A DNA stretch of 64,000 nucleotides from Xanthobacteraceae bacterium (GCA_031291475.1 JARLIY010000132.1:124001-188000), one strand, 5' to 3'. Positions 1 to 8,301 are shown, numbered from the stretch's first letter. Notes: a model not told the origin generated them from the letters alone. Translations and numbers: made by a program.

Positions 1-184
1 GCGAACCGACGACGCTGATGTCCAGCCGGTGGCGATCCTTAATTTCCGCGTTCACCCGCGGCAGATCGTTTTGCGCCACGATCAGCCATTCCGGCACGTC
101 GCAATCCGGCGTCGGCTCCGACTCCGCCGCAGCGGCGCCGTGCATCAGCGCAATCGTAGCGAGAACGGCAATAATCGGCCTCAT
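1..184 (-). CDS. Secreted protein, possibly SGNH/GDSL-type hydrolase, 3' part outside window
   Basis: Only the first 61 codons are visible. They read as a cleavable signal peptide (start MRPIIAVLATIALMHG, cleavage probably after AAAA), then a mature region containing PDCDVPEWL and RLDISVVGS. The VVGS segment near the edge resembles the first conserved block of SGNH/GDSL hydrolases (G-D/S-S), but the catalytic serine lies at or beyond the edge. The start is firm: its ATG overlaps the TGA of the OpgC-type gene in a 4-base ATGA, so the two are translationally coupled. An exported esterase downstream of a membrane acyltransferase would suit modification of a periplasmic glycan. That function is inference from context. 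Confidence 0.55.
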   Translation of the reverse strand, partial: MRPIIAVLATIALMHGAAAAESEPTPDCDVPEWLIVAQNDLPRVNAEIKDRHRLDISVVGS

Positions 185-1359
185 GCCTCGCCTCCCGCGA
201 GGTCTGCGTCAGCAGGTTTGACGCGCGACTGGGGGCTTCGCCCTTCTATGCTCTTGTACCACGATAAAAGGTTCGCGGTGGCAATCATGATGATAATGCC
301 TAATACGCTGATTGCCGTTTGCAGCAGCGGGCCGCCGGAAAACTCCGCGATGACGAACTGCCCGGCGAAAGCGAGGAACACGCCGAGGCAGAAGATTTCC
401 AGCGAATGCTGACCGCAGCGGATCGCCGGCTGCAGAATCGCCGATTTCAGGCCGGGCCAATCGGCCGGCAGGAAACGCACGGTGACGGCCGCAAGCGCCA
501 GAAAATGCGCGAAGCGCAGCACGTCCAGATTGGTTTTGTCGATGGGATACATCCAGTCCTTAAGCCAGACCGGCACGAAACGGTCGAGCGACTCGAAATG
601 CCAGGTCAGCGTGATGGCGAAGGCGAACAGCAGGTAGGCGACGGCGACGGCCAGCACGATGCGCGAACGCAGCACACGCCCGAGCCGCTGCGCGCCGCCC
701 AGCGCGCACCAGGCGCCGAACACGAACAACAATTGCCAGGCGAACGGATTAAAGAACCAGACGCCGTTGGGATAAGCGGGCAGGTTCCAATCGAGCTTCC
801 AGGCGAACGCATAGACCACGGCCGATCCGGCGAGCGCCAGGTTGGGTTGCCGCAGCAACATGAACAGCGTCGGGGGAAACAGCAGCAACAAGACGATATA
901 GAGCGGCAGCACGTCCATGTTGACGGGCTTGAACTTCAAGAGCAGCGCCTGAAAGATCGTGATGTCAGGCTGCTTGAGAAAGTCGAGGATTTTCATTTCC
1001 TCGGCGTAGAGCGGATTGTCGAAGGTCGCCGCCACATAGGCGATCTCGGCCATGAAGATGGTGAACAGGAAGATGTGCGCCACGTAGATCTGCCAGGCGC
1101 GCCGCAGGATGCGGGCGCTCGACAACAGGAAGCCGCGTTCGCGCATCGCGCCGCCGTAGACGAACGCCGCGGTGTAGCCGGATATGAAGATGAAGATTTC
1201 CGTGGCGTCGCTGAAGCCGTAATTGCGGATGGTGAACCAGTTGACGACGTTTTCGGGAATATGGTCGAGGAAGATCAGCCACAATGCTACGCCGCGGAAC
1301 AGGTCGAGGCGCAGGTCGCGTTCGCTCGTGACCGCTAGATGCGGGGCAGCCATCGCCAT
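181..1359 (-). CDS. OpgC-type integral membrane acyltransferase
   Basis: The 392-residue product is built almost entirely of membrane segments. It opens with a charged stretch ending RDLRLDLFRGVALW, the N-terminal signature of the OpgC/MdoC-type family, which includes the succinyl transferase of osmoregulated periplasmic glucans. An FLDHIPENVV motif and a first helix (SDATEIFIFISGYT) follow. About ten hydrophobic segments can be counted. I chose the ATG at 1359 because the longer frame to 1407 adds an Arg-rich, non-membrane leader atypical of the family; an ATG two codons later (1353) is equally possible. The substrate cannot be read from sequence. The gene overlaps the secreted-protein gene downstream by four bases. 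Confidence 0.8.
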   Translation of the reverse strand: MAMAAPHLAVTSERDLRLDLFRGVALWLIFLDHIPENVVNWFTIRNYGFSDATEIFIFISGYTAAFVYGGAMRERGFLLSSARILRRAWQIYVAHIFLFTIFMAEIAYVAATFDNPLYAEEMKILDFLKQPDITIFQALLLKFKPVNMDVLPLYIVLLLLFPPTLFMLLRQPNLALAGSAVVYAFAWKLDWNLPAYPNGVWFFNPFAWQLLFVFGAWCALGGAQRLGRVLRSRIVLAVAVAYLLFAFAITLTWHFESLDRFVPVWLKDWMYPIDKTNLDVLRFAHFLALAAVTVRFLPADWPGLKSAILQPAIRCGQHSLEIFCLGVFLAFAGQFVIAEFSGGPLLQTAISVLGIIIMIATANLLSWYKSIEGRSPQSRVKPADADLAGGEA

Positions 1360-1430
1360 AGACTCTGCAACCCTTGCCGACCATCGCCGCGGGCGGCGAA
1401 GCCTCACGCGCGGACGCCCTCCGGTAATCT

Positions 1431-1505
1431 AGCGCATGATCCGGAAAAGTGGATACCGGTTTTCCGAAAAGATCATGCGCCACCATGAAGATCATGCGCC
1501 ACCAT
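1431..1505 (+). repeat. Dispersed palindromic repeat, copy 1, with a 19-bp tandem duplication at its end
   Basis: Imperfect palindrome of about 55 bases. Its core is GATCCGGAAAAGTGG and ACCGGTTTTCCG, bounded by GCGCATGATC and GATCATGCGC. The same element occurs at 27769 and, inverted, at 29360. Here the terminal AAGATCATGCGCCACCAT block is present twice (1469-1486 and 1488-1505). Such elements are abundant between genes in Bradyrhizobium-like genomes (family knowledge). No coding role is seen. Confidence 0.85.
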
Positions 1506-1546
1506 AATGATATAGCGCGAATCAATTCAATCGGAGCGATTGCGCT

Positions 1547-1567
1547 CTAGGGCGCGTACTCATAAAT
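1547..1567 (+). repeat. IS5-like element left end (terminal inverted repeat), outward end A
   Basis: CTAGGGCGCGTACTCATAAAT is the exact reverse complement of bases 10509-10529. About 95 bases inside each end are also alignable (shared blocks GCGGCTC, ATGTCCGCT, AGCGAC, CTGCG), so both are the same kind of left terminus. Bases 6827-6843 match its outer 17 bases in inverted orientation but then run into transposase C-terminal coding sequence, making that a right end. Confidence 0.75.
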
Positions 1568-1671
1568 CGAGCTTGATTGGTGCGGCTCACTCGATGTCCG
1601 CTATGCCTCGATAGCGACCAAATTCTGCGCCGCAGCGAAATGTCGCGATGGGCCAACAAGAGACATCGACG

Positions 1672-1700
1672 TTGACGACCCCAGCGCACCTAAATACAAT
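1672..1700 (+). promoter_or_regulatory. Sigma70-type promoter of the btuB riboswitch transcript
   Basis: TTGACG at 1672-1677 and TACAAT at 1695-1700 are separated by exactly 17 bases. This places the transcription start near 1706, just at the first paired region of the cobalamin riboswitch. It lies inside the IS end at 1547, so promoter, riboswitch and btuB form one cassette. Confidence 0.7.
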
Positions 1701-1883
1701 TTACGGGACGGTTCCCCGTTGGGGATAAATGGGAACGCAGTGCGGGCGAGACCTCGCTCAACTCTGCGGCTGCCCCCGCAACTGTAAGCGGCGAATCTTT
1801 CGTCATAATGTCCACTGGGACACTCGGGTCCTGGGAAGGCGACGGAGGGTGTAGACCCGTGAGCCAGGAGACCTGCCGTCAGC
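1701..1883 (+). promoter_or_regulatory. Cobalamin (adenosylcobalamin) riboswitch
   Basis: Conserved blocks appear in the correct order: GGTTCCCC and TAAATGGGAA, GCAGTGCGG, CTGCGGCTGCCCCCGCAACTG, GTAAGCGGC, CACTGG, GGGAAGGCG-CGGAGGG, AGACCCGTGAGCC and the B12 box AGCCAGGAGACCTGCC. These are the invariant elements of the B12 riboswitch. It ends about 130 bases before the btuB ATG, leaving room for a regulatory expression platform. Binding of the coenzyme form would be expected to lower btuB expression. Confidence 0.95.
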
Positions 1884-2010
1884 CGTGGTCATACGCGAGC
1901 GCTGTCGGTCGGGGTGAACTGACGGTAGGCGAACCAATCATCCTAGTCGGATGAGCGGGACACCAAGGTCGCGGTGACGTGCCACAGGGCGGGTTACCCG
2001 AGGTGTCTCC

Positions 2011-4206
2011 ATGTTTCCCAATATCCCCGATATGCGGCGCAGCATCAGCTGCGCCGGACGTCACTCCGTATGTGCTATCGTTTTGTCGCTCGTGCTGTCG
2101 CCATGGGTTCCGGTGTTGGCGCAAGATGCGCAAGAGGCCGCGCCCGCCCAGACGATCGAATTGCCCGTAATTTCCGTCACCGTCCCGCCGGCCTCAAAAG
2201 CCACAAATCAGGCTCCAGGCAATTCAGTTGTCGTTAGTCCGACGACCCTCCCGACCCCCACAACCGAGAACGCAAGTTCGGTCACAGTAGTTACAGGCGC
2301 CGAGATGGAAGCCAAGCAGCAGCGGACCGTTCCTGACGCGCTGGCGGACGTCCCAGGCCTAAACGTCGTACAGACCGGCGGTCCGGGTAACCAGACATCG
2401 GTCTTCATTCGCGGCACCAATTCCAATGAAGTCAAGGTTCTGATCGACGGCATCGATGTGTCGGATCCAAGTAATCCGAATGGGTCATTCGACTTCGGCC
2501 AGCTTTTGACGGGCGACATCGCCCGTATCGAAGTCTTACGCGGTCCCCAAAGCGGGCTCTACGGCTCGGACGCAATAGGAGGCGTGATTTCCATCACGAC
2601 GAAAAGCGGAGAAGGTCCGCCGAAAATGACGGTGATGATGGACGGGGGATCATTCGGAACATTTAACCAACGGGTCGGCGTGAGCGGTTCTCAGGACAAC
2701 TTCAATTATGTGTTCGGCATCCAGCATTACTCATCAACAGGCACACCCGTGACGCCGCTCAATCAACTGGCGCCGGGCGAACAAAGAATCAACGACACCT
2801 ATAACAACTGGACCTATTCGACCAAACTTGGCGTCAATCTGACCGATAATTTCGCGGTCAATTTGGTGGGCAGATATACGGATTCGACGCTTGGACTTAC
2901 CGGCGAAGACTATGTGGACTACTTTCCGCCGGCGCCCGAGGCGTTGCAAAGCACGCAGGTGGATCATCAATTTTACGGGCGCGGCGAAGCCGTCTGGTCG
3001 CTGTTCGATGGCCGGTTCAAGAACTTCTTCGGCATGAACTACACTAATGCGTGGAGCTGGAATTTGGACCCAAATCCAGACAGCTTTACAGCACCGCCTC
3101 TAGTAGCCCCGCCGACGACGAATATTGGGCAGCGCACCCAGTATGACTGGCGCGGCGAAGCAAGAGTGGTGCCGGGACAAACACTTGTTTTCGGCCTGGA
3201 AGACAAGACCGAATCGCTGTGGACGAACTCAACCGGCGCGTTCAACTCTTTCGGCATTTACACACCGACGACAACGACTGCGCAGACCGGAGACAAGGCC
3301 GGCTGGGTTGAGCTTCAGTCCGCATTTGCGGATCGGTTCTTCCTCGTGTCGAATATTCGCTATGACGACAACGAGAGCTTCGGTCCCCATACGACTTGGC
3401 GGGTTGCGCCAGTGTTTATCGTCCCCTGGACTGATACAAAGCTCAAGGCAACGTATGGGACGGGCTTCCACGCCCCAACGCTCACGGAACTTTACGTCAA
3501 CAATCCATCATTCATGGTTGTCGGTAATCCCAATCTCTTGCCGGAAACCAGCAAAGGCTACGATGTTGGATTCGAGCAGCCGTTTCTGCACGATCGGCTC
3601 CGCGTCGGCGGAACATATTTCCACAACGACATCACAAATCTCATCGAGGGAACAACCAATCCCACCACGTTCGTCTCGACCTATGTGAACGTCGGACAAG
3701 CGACGACGCAAGGGGCCGAGGCCTTTGCGGCATTCACTTTGACTAATCGTCTGCTTCTGCGGGCCGACTACACCTATACCGAAGCGAGGGACGACTTGAC
3801 GGGCCTGGAATTGCTGCGCCGGCCGATGAACAAAGCGAGCCTTACGGCGGTGTGGAAGGCGACCGATCGTCTGACGGTTACTGCAACCGCGCTCTACGTC
3901 GGGCCTTGGCTGGACTATAATCGACCTGGAACGGCGGAACTTATGGCGCCAGGCTACGCCCTAATCAACCTCGCCGCGAATTACGCCGTCACCGACAGGG
4001 TCAGTGTGTTCGCTCGCATCAATAACCTCCTCAATCAACAATATGAGGATCCGTTGGGTTTCCTCCGGCCGGGCTTCGGTATTTATGGCGGCCTAACGGT
4101 GCAGGTGGGCGGGGTGCCGACGAGCTTAGTACCATCGGGCGCTGCAACGACGAGCGCCGCCCCGCCAAGCTCGGCCCCGTCAGTAAGGGGCGGAGGCGTC
4201 CTATGA
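2011..4206 (+). CDS. btuB: TonB-dependent outer membrane cobalamin receptor
   Basis: The 731-residue product has an export signal (cleavage probably near VLAQDA, residues 36-40) and a TonB-box-like segment (LPVISVTVP, residues 51-59). The plug follows, with VTVVTGAEME, VFIRGTNSNEVKVLIDGI and IEVLRGPQSGLYGSDAIGG (residues 91-191), then a beta-barrel ending in strand GIYGGLTVQV. Regulation by the riboswitch supports cobalamin or a corrinoid as ligand. GAGGTG eight bases before the ATG supports the start. After the last strand, where TonB-dependent receptors normally stop at an aromatic residue, about 30 Ser/Ala/Pro-rich residues follow; this is unusual. The stop codon overlaps the next ATG (ATGA). 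No btuC, btuD or btuF is visible nearby. Confidence 0.92.
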   Translation: MFPNIPDMRRSISCAGRHSVCAIVLSLVLSPWVPVLAQDAQEAAPAQTIELPVISVTVPPASKATNQAPGNSVVVSPTTLPTPTTENASSVTVVTGAEMEAKQQRTVPDALADVPGLNVVQTGGPGNQTSVFIRGTNSNEVKVLIDGIDVSDPSNPNGSFDFGQLLTGDIARIEVLRGPQSGLYGSDAIGGVISITTKSGEGPPKMTVMMDGGSFGTFNQRVGVSGSQDNFNYVFGIQHYSSTGTPVTPLNQLAPGEQRINDTYNNWTYSTKLGVNLTDNFAVNLVGRYTDSTLGLTGEDYVDYFPPAPEALQSTQVDHQFYGRGEAVWSLFDGRFKNFFGMNYTNAWSWNLDPNPDSFTAPPLVAPPTTNIGQRTQYDWRGEARVVPGQTLVFGLEDKTESLWTNSTGAFNSFGIYTPTTTTAQTGDKAGWVELQSAFADRFFLVSNIRYDDNESFGPHTTWRVAPVFIVPWTDTKLKATYGTGFHAPTLTELYVNNPSFMVVGNPNLLPETSKGYDVGFEQPFLHDRLRVGGTYFHNDITNLIEGTTNPTTFVSTYVNVGQATTQGAEAFAAFTLTNRLLLRADYTYTEARDDLTGLELLRRPMNKASLTAVWKATDRLTVTATALYVGPWLDYNRPGTAELMAPGYALINLAANYAVTDRVSVFARINNLLNQQYEDPLGFLRPGFGIYGGLTVQVGGVPTSLVPSGAATTSAAPPSSAPSVRGGGVL

Positions 4207-5213
4207 CGAGCGCACCAACTCTTCTGGATTTGCTCGCCCAGCAGTTGGCCGACGCCGAAACCGGCTGGAGCCTCGGCACGTTCGGCGCCATCGCCGAGTT
4301 CACGCGAGATGCGGACGAAAGGGCGACGCTTGCGCGCACCGACGGTATGATCTCGGTAGTGACGGCGCGAGGTGGCTTGCGCATCGAGGCTCATCCCGCG
4401 CTGCGTCTGATTGCCTCCGAATCGCTCACCTCCGAAAGCTGGAGCCACCGCGTGGCGCTTTGCCTGCCGCAAGAAGCCTGCGCCATGAGTGGGCGCTCGG
4501 CGCTAACCGAAGTCGGTCCAGACCGCAATGCTTTACTGACCGAAGATCGTGCTGCTGTTTTGTTCGATCTCGGTCTTGGAGCATTGCAGGTCGATGTCTG
4601 CGTCCGCAGCAGCGACCCGGCCATTATCGCCGCGTTGCGGGGTTGCGCGGGAAAGTCCCTGTTCGCCCCGGACAACGGCGCGATGCGGGTGATCTTGGCT
4701 TCAAATCCGCACCGTGTCTTTGCCAGCCGTATTGGCCGCATCGAAGTATTTCAACCAATCCCGCCCGCTGACGGTAAGAGCTCCGAGCGGACCGCACACT
4801 CATGTGCTTCCTAAACTACTTGCGCACGGTCGCACCCACGCGGCCAACGAGCCGTTGCCGACAGGTTGGATTCCTTGCGCCCACTGCTACCCGCCGCATC
4901 CGGTTCGGGACGGATTCGGCCGTAGCCGGCCGTTCCAGCGTGAACGCCTCGCTGCGTTCCAAGGGTGGCTGGCTCGCTTCGGTGATCCGCAACTCATCGA
5001 TCTCAAGCGGCGCGTTATCGCGTCCGTAATGCCCCGCCATGGTCGTTCTGGAATGCCGGCTGCCGGCGATAGGTTCGCGCGTGCGACGGTGCGCGTGGCG
5101 CTACGGCAGTTGCAGGCATTGACCAATTATCAGTGGCGCTTGCTGCTTGGCTTTCGGCGCATGACCGTTTCGACCCGGCCGAGGCCGAAGATTCAGTTGA
5201 GGCGCATCACTGA
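4203..5213 (+). pseudogene. Broken conserved protein of the btuB operon (two frameshifts)
   Basis: An intact frame runs from ATG 4203 to a stop at 4814 (MTSAPTLLDLLAQQLADA...). Just before that stop the protein-like sequence moves to the next frame (GPHTHVLPKLLAHGRTHAAN, then PLPTGWIPCAHCYPPHPVRD). It returns to the first frame near 5130 and ends SVALAAWLSAHDRFDPAEAE, with TGA at 5211. Reconstructed length is about 336 residues. An extra base near 4795 and a lost base near 5130 would explain the shifts. The GPHTHVLPKLL/PCAHCYP region contains His and Cys residues that could bind metal. I think similar proteins occur beside btuB in related genomes, but I do not know the function. It is coupled to btuB by the ATGA overlap. 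Confidence 0.65.
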
Positions 5214-5278
5214 CTGCCCACGTCGCTCCCGACTTTTGGGAAAAAGTGTGCTAGAAGTCCATCAAAGGAGATCACTCA

Positions 5279-5860
5279 ATGACTCTCGACATCTTGCGCT
5301 ATCCGACCGCTGCCCCCATGCGGCTCGCTCCGGTTGAGCTTCGCTACGCCCCGTTGTTTTGTTTTGCTCTGCTTACGGCTGCTTGCGCATTCGCGAGCTT
5401 CATTTTTGCATGCGCGACCCCGTTCGCGGCCTTCGCGGTGGTAGCTGCGGCGATGCTGCCTTTGGGCCCGGCGCTTCTCGTCGTTGGCGCCGCCTGGCTC
5501 GTTAATCAGGCGATTGGATTTGGCTGTCTAGGCTATCCCGTCGATACGCACACGATTCTGTGGGGTTTTGCGATCGGAGCAGCCGCGCTCGTTGCAACTG
5601 CGACTTCGACTTTCTTGCTGCGGTCGCTGCGTCAGACCGGCAGCCCCCTCGCTTTGGGCTTCGCCTTGATCGGCGCCTATGCGGCTTACGAACTTGTCCT
5701 ATTCGCAGCCACGCCAATCCTGGGCGGCGCTGGTGCCTTCACGTTGACGATCGTCGGGCGCCTCGGCGTTTTGAGCCTGCTGTGGCTGATCGGGTTGGTT
5801 GCGGCCTGCGAGGTGTTTCGACTACTCCGCTCCATTCGCCGGCGTCAAATGGCGTCCTGA
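5279..5860 (+). CDS. Small integral membrane protein of the btuB cluster
   Basis: The 193-residue product has about six hydrophobic segments and few charged residues except at the C-terminal end (RLLRSIRRRQMAS). A strong ribosome site, AAGGAGA, lies 7 bases before the ATG. It lies 65 bases after the remnant at 4203-5213, in the same direction and behind the same riboswitch, so it probably belongs to the B12-regulated transcript. Its size would allow a membrane component of metal or corrinoid uptake, but no family signature is recognised and I assign no function. It appears intact, unlike its neighbours. Confidence 0.7.
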   Translation: MTLDILRYPTAAPMRLAPVELRYAPLFCFALLTAACAFASFIFACATPFAAFAVVAAAMLPLGPALLVVGAAWLVNQAIGFGCLGYPVDTHTILWGFAIGAAALVATATSTFLLRSLRQTGSPLALGFALIGAYAAYELVLFAATPILGGAGAFTLTIVGRLGVLSLLWLIGLVAACEVFRLLRSIRRRQMAS

Positions 5861-5899
5861 TTGTTTTAAAAGTAGAGAGGCCGGCTAACCCAGGCGGCC

Positions 5900-6290
5900 C
5901 TATTGAACCGGCTCTACCTGAAATAACCCCTCGGCAGCCATAACCGCGTCATAGCGCTCTCGGGGATCAAGGTTTTTGTTCATCGGGCCAAGCTGCGCCA
6001 GGGCCGTCATAGGGATTGTGTATTTGAAACCAGCACCGCCTTGGCGCGGCCGAATGATGATTACGGCAGCCGTTCCCGGTGGCGATTTTTCCGGCGCGAT
6101 GGTCAAAGTGCGCTGCCCTACGGACGCGTAGGTGGCGATGGCGATCCCCATCTGCAAAGCAGGCACACGGCGACGTATCGCTGTCGTAATAGAGCACGGT
6201 GAGTTCGCGCGGTTTAGCATTCAATCGTTTCACTGCATCGAGGCCAATCTTGATGCCCAACGGGATAAAGGCACCGAAAGCGCCATGCAC
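5900..6290 (-). pseudogene. FmdE-like protein, 5' truncated and frameshifted
   Basis: From 6290 leftwards the frame reads HGAFGAFIPLGIKIGLDAVKR, then ELTVLYYDSDTSPCACFADG. At a run of four C (6146-6149) an extra base moves the sequence into the frame reading IAIATYASVGQRTLTIAPEK and ending ERYDAVMAAEGLFQVEPVQ. The HGAFG...PLGIKIGLDA and CxC-DG blocks resemble formylmethanofuran dehydrogenase subunit E (FmdE)-type domains, which bind metal through His and Cys. The 5' end is lost: at about 6290 the sequence becomes transposase coding sequence on the other strand. It converges on the riboswitch-driven genes. Family assignment is moderate; the truncation is seen directly. Confidence 0.6.
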
Positions 6291-6843
6291 GCGACTGGGG
6301 CGGGGTCATGAACGCGCTGGCTGCCACGCATGACGCAGCCGTGCAAATGATCGATACGTCTATTGTCCGCGTGCATCAGCACGCCGCCTGCATCACCCGG
6401 AACAAGAGACAGTCTATGGGCAGATCACGCGGCGGTTTGACCAGCAAGATTCATGCGGTGGTTGATACCAACGGTCTGCCGGTCCGGCTCGCACTTCTGC
6501 CGGTGAGGCGCATGACAACCGGCTCGCAGGCAAACTCCTATCCCGCCTGAAGTCGGGGACAATGCTGCTGGCCGACCGTGGCTATGACGCAGACTGGATC
6601 AGAGCCTTGGCCGCCAAGAGGGGCGTTTGGGCCAACATCCCGCCAAGGTGCAATCGCAGCGAGCCGATCTGCTTCAGCCCGTATCTCTACCGTGCCCGGA
6701 ATTTGGTCGAGAGGTTTTTTAATAAGATCAAGCAATGTCGGCGGGTCGCGACGCGCTATGACAAGCTCGCAGCAAACTACCTCGCGTTCATCCAGCTTGC
6801 GTCAGTCACGCTATGGCTGCGTGTTAATGAGTACGCGCCCTAG
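6290..6843 (+). pseudogene. IS5 family transposase remnant (N-terminal half missing, frameshift)
   Basis: Homology to the intact transposase at 7480-8301 begins abruptly at its GIWDRIMEAL segment and continues AAVQMIDTSIVRVHQH. A one-base loss near 6497, where PGEAHDNRL is expected, shifts the frame. It then resumes with MLLADRGYDADWIR, NLVERFFNKIKQCRR and ends RVNEYAP. The TAG stop is part of the terminal repeat CTAG. All three DDE positions can be read across the two frames, but the N-terminal domain is gone and the element cannot encode an active enzyme. The junction at about 6290 also truncates the FmdE-like gene, so a deletion joined the two. Confidence 0.85.
6827..6843 (-). repeat. IS5-like element right end, inward end A
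   Basis: ATGAGTACGCGCCCTAG is the reverse complement of the outer 17 bases at 1547. It includes the transposase stop codon. CTAG borders it, as at the other three ends in this region. Confidence 0.75.
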
Positions 6844-6950
6844 TCTGTCCGCTCCAAATTCCGCAAGCAATTGTGGCAAACTTCGCCGTGGGCGCCCCGC
6901 ACCGCCGGTCGTGGCTTGAGAAAGCGCCAGGATTGCGTCAGGATTTACGC

Positions 6951-7343
6951 ATGTATCGCGCCGTCACTCGCAATATCGAAGTCGTGGTGGCCCCGCGCTT
7001 CGTCGCCGACCGCTCCTCGCCGGAGAACAATTATTTTTTCTGGGCCTATACGATCGCCATCACCAACAACGGCGACGACACCGTGCAGCTGAAGACCCGG
7101 CACTGGCGCATCATCGATGCCACCGGTCGCCGCCAGGAGGTGCGCGGCGCCGGCGTGGTCGGCGAAGAACCGGTGCTCAAGACCGGAGAATCGTTCGAAT
7201 ATACCAGCGGCGTGCCGCTGCAGACGCCGTCGGGCTTCATGGTCGGCACCTACGGCATGGTGACGTCAAGCGGCGACCATTTCGAAATCGAGATTCCCGC
7301 TTTCTCGCTCGACAGCGGCGACAGCAAGCGGACGCTGAATTGA
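6951..7343 (+). CDS. apaG: ApaG domain protein
   Basis: The 130-residue product matches ApaG end to end, from MYRAVTRNIEVVVAPRF to EIPAFSLDS. It includes the signature GAGVVGEEPVLKTGESFEYTSG-type loop (residues 58-79; I name only G-GVVGE-P-L and F-Y-SG as key positions). ApaG is a fibronectin-III-like fold whose inactivation affects Co2+ resistance and Mg2+ efflux in enterobacteria; its biochemical role is unsettled. I took the ATG at 6951; the 26-codon upstream extension does not look like ApaG. In related genomes apaG lies next to hslO (from memory). Here it is isolated between two IS right ends, 108 bases after one and 137 before the other. Confidence 0.9.
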   Translation: MYRAVTRNIEVVVAPRFVADRSSPENNYFFWAYTIAITNNGDDTVQLKTRHWRIIDATGRRQEVRGAGVVGEEPVLKTGESFEYTSGVPLQTPSGFMVGTYGMVTSSGDHFEIEIPAFSLDSGDSKRTLN

Positions 7344-7479
7344 GCGGCCGCGCCAGAGCATTTCCGGCCGCGACAGCTGGAGCGCGTTCTATCCAGGTCA
7401 TAACGCCATCGAGCGGCGTGAACTCATCGTCCACGTCGCGTGACACGGGGTAGATGATCTCCTTCGGATCGCCAGCTAA
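7344..7479. other. Short spacer between apaG and an IS end
   Basis: No complete gene is seen. On the minus strand a GTG preceded by AAGGAG opens a frame reading SRDVDDEFTPLDGVMTWIERAP. It could be the start of a gene cut by the IS insertion, but it is too short to assign. Confidence 0.4.
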
Positions 7480-8301
7480 CTAGGGCGTGGACTCATTAGC
7501 ACGCAGCCAAATTCGGATTGATGCGAGTTTGATGAAGGCCAGATAGTTGGCCGCGAGTTTGTCGTATCGTGTCGCGACACGCCGACATTGCTTGATCTTG
7601 TTGAAGAACCGTTCGATCAAGTTTCGCGCGCGGTACAGATACGGGCTAAAGCAGATGGGGTCCTTGCGATTTCGTTTCGACGGAATGTTGGCCCATGCTC
7701 CTTGCTGTCGGGCAAGCTCCCTGATCCAGTCCGCGTCGTATCCACGATCCGCGAGCAACATCGTTTGTGGAAGTAAGGCGCTGAGGAGAACTGAACACAG
7801 CCGATTGTCGTGCGCCTCACCGGGCGTGAGCGCGAGATAGACCGGTAGGCCATTGGTGTCCACGACCGCGTGAATCTTGCTGGTCAGGCCCCCTCGTGAG
7901 CGACCCATATCTTGGTGATTGCTATCCGCGATGCAGGCTCCGTGCTGGTGGACGCGCACAACGGACGTGTCGATCATCTGCACCGCCGCGTCATGACCGG
8001 TGGCCAGCGCTTCCATGATCCGGTCCCAGATGCCAGCCTGTCGCCAGCGCACGAAGCGATTGTAGCAAGTCGTGTATGGCCCATAGTTCTCTGGCAGGTC
8101 GCGCCATGGCGCACCTGAACGCAGGACCCAAAAGATGCCATTGAGCACGCGGCGGTCATTTACACGCCGAACGCCGCGCGGCTTGTTCGGCAGCATCGGC
8201 TTGATGGCGGTCCATTCATAATCGCTGAGTTCGTAGCGTATGATTCGAGGCTCCGGTTCGGAAGCTTGAATCACGTCCAGAGAGGCAACATCAACACGCA
8301 A
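7480..8301 (-). CDS. IS5 family DDE transposase
   Basis: The 273-residue product carries the IS5-type N-terminal region (YELSDYEWTAIKPMLP, residues 23-38; GIFWVLRSGAPWRDLP, residues 55-70) and a DDE catalytic triad: D111 in MIDTSVV, D185 in LLADRGYD and E230 in NLIERFF. It ends NESTP with its stop inside the terminal repeat. The frame start is a TTG. The codons before RYELSD read ATC-ATA, where related transposases have an ATG, so the normal start may have been lost and activity is uncertain. A truncated homologue lies in opposite orientation at 6290-6843. Confidence 0.92.
   Translation of the reverse strand: MRVDVASLDVIQASEPEPRIIRYELSDYEWTAIKPMLPNKPRGVRRVNDRRVLNGIFWVLRSGAPWRDLPENYGPYTTCYNRFVRWRQAGIWDRIMEALATGHDAAVQMIDTSVVRVHQHGACIADSNHQDMGRSRGGLTSKIHAVVDTNGLPVYLALTPGEAHDNRLCSVLLSALLPQTMLLADRGYDADWIRELARQQGAWANIPSKRNRKDPICFSPYLYRARNLIERFFNKIKQCRRVATRYDKLAANYLAFIKLASIRIWLRANESTP

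Noticed and set aside
3039..3711. Short frames inside btuB on both strands
   Set aside because: Shadows of the receptor gene; no ribosome sites or conserved sequence.
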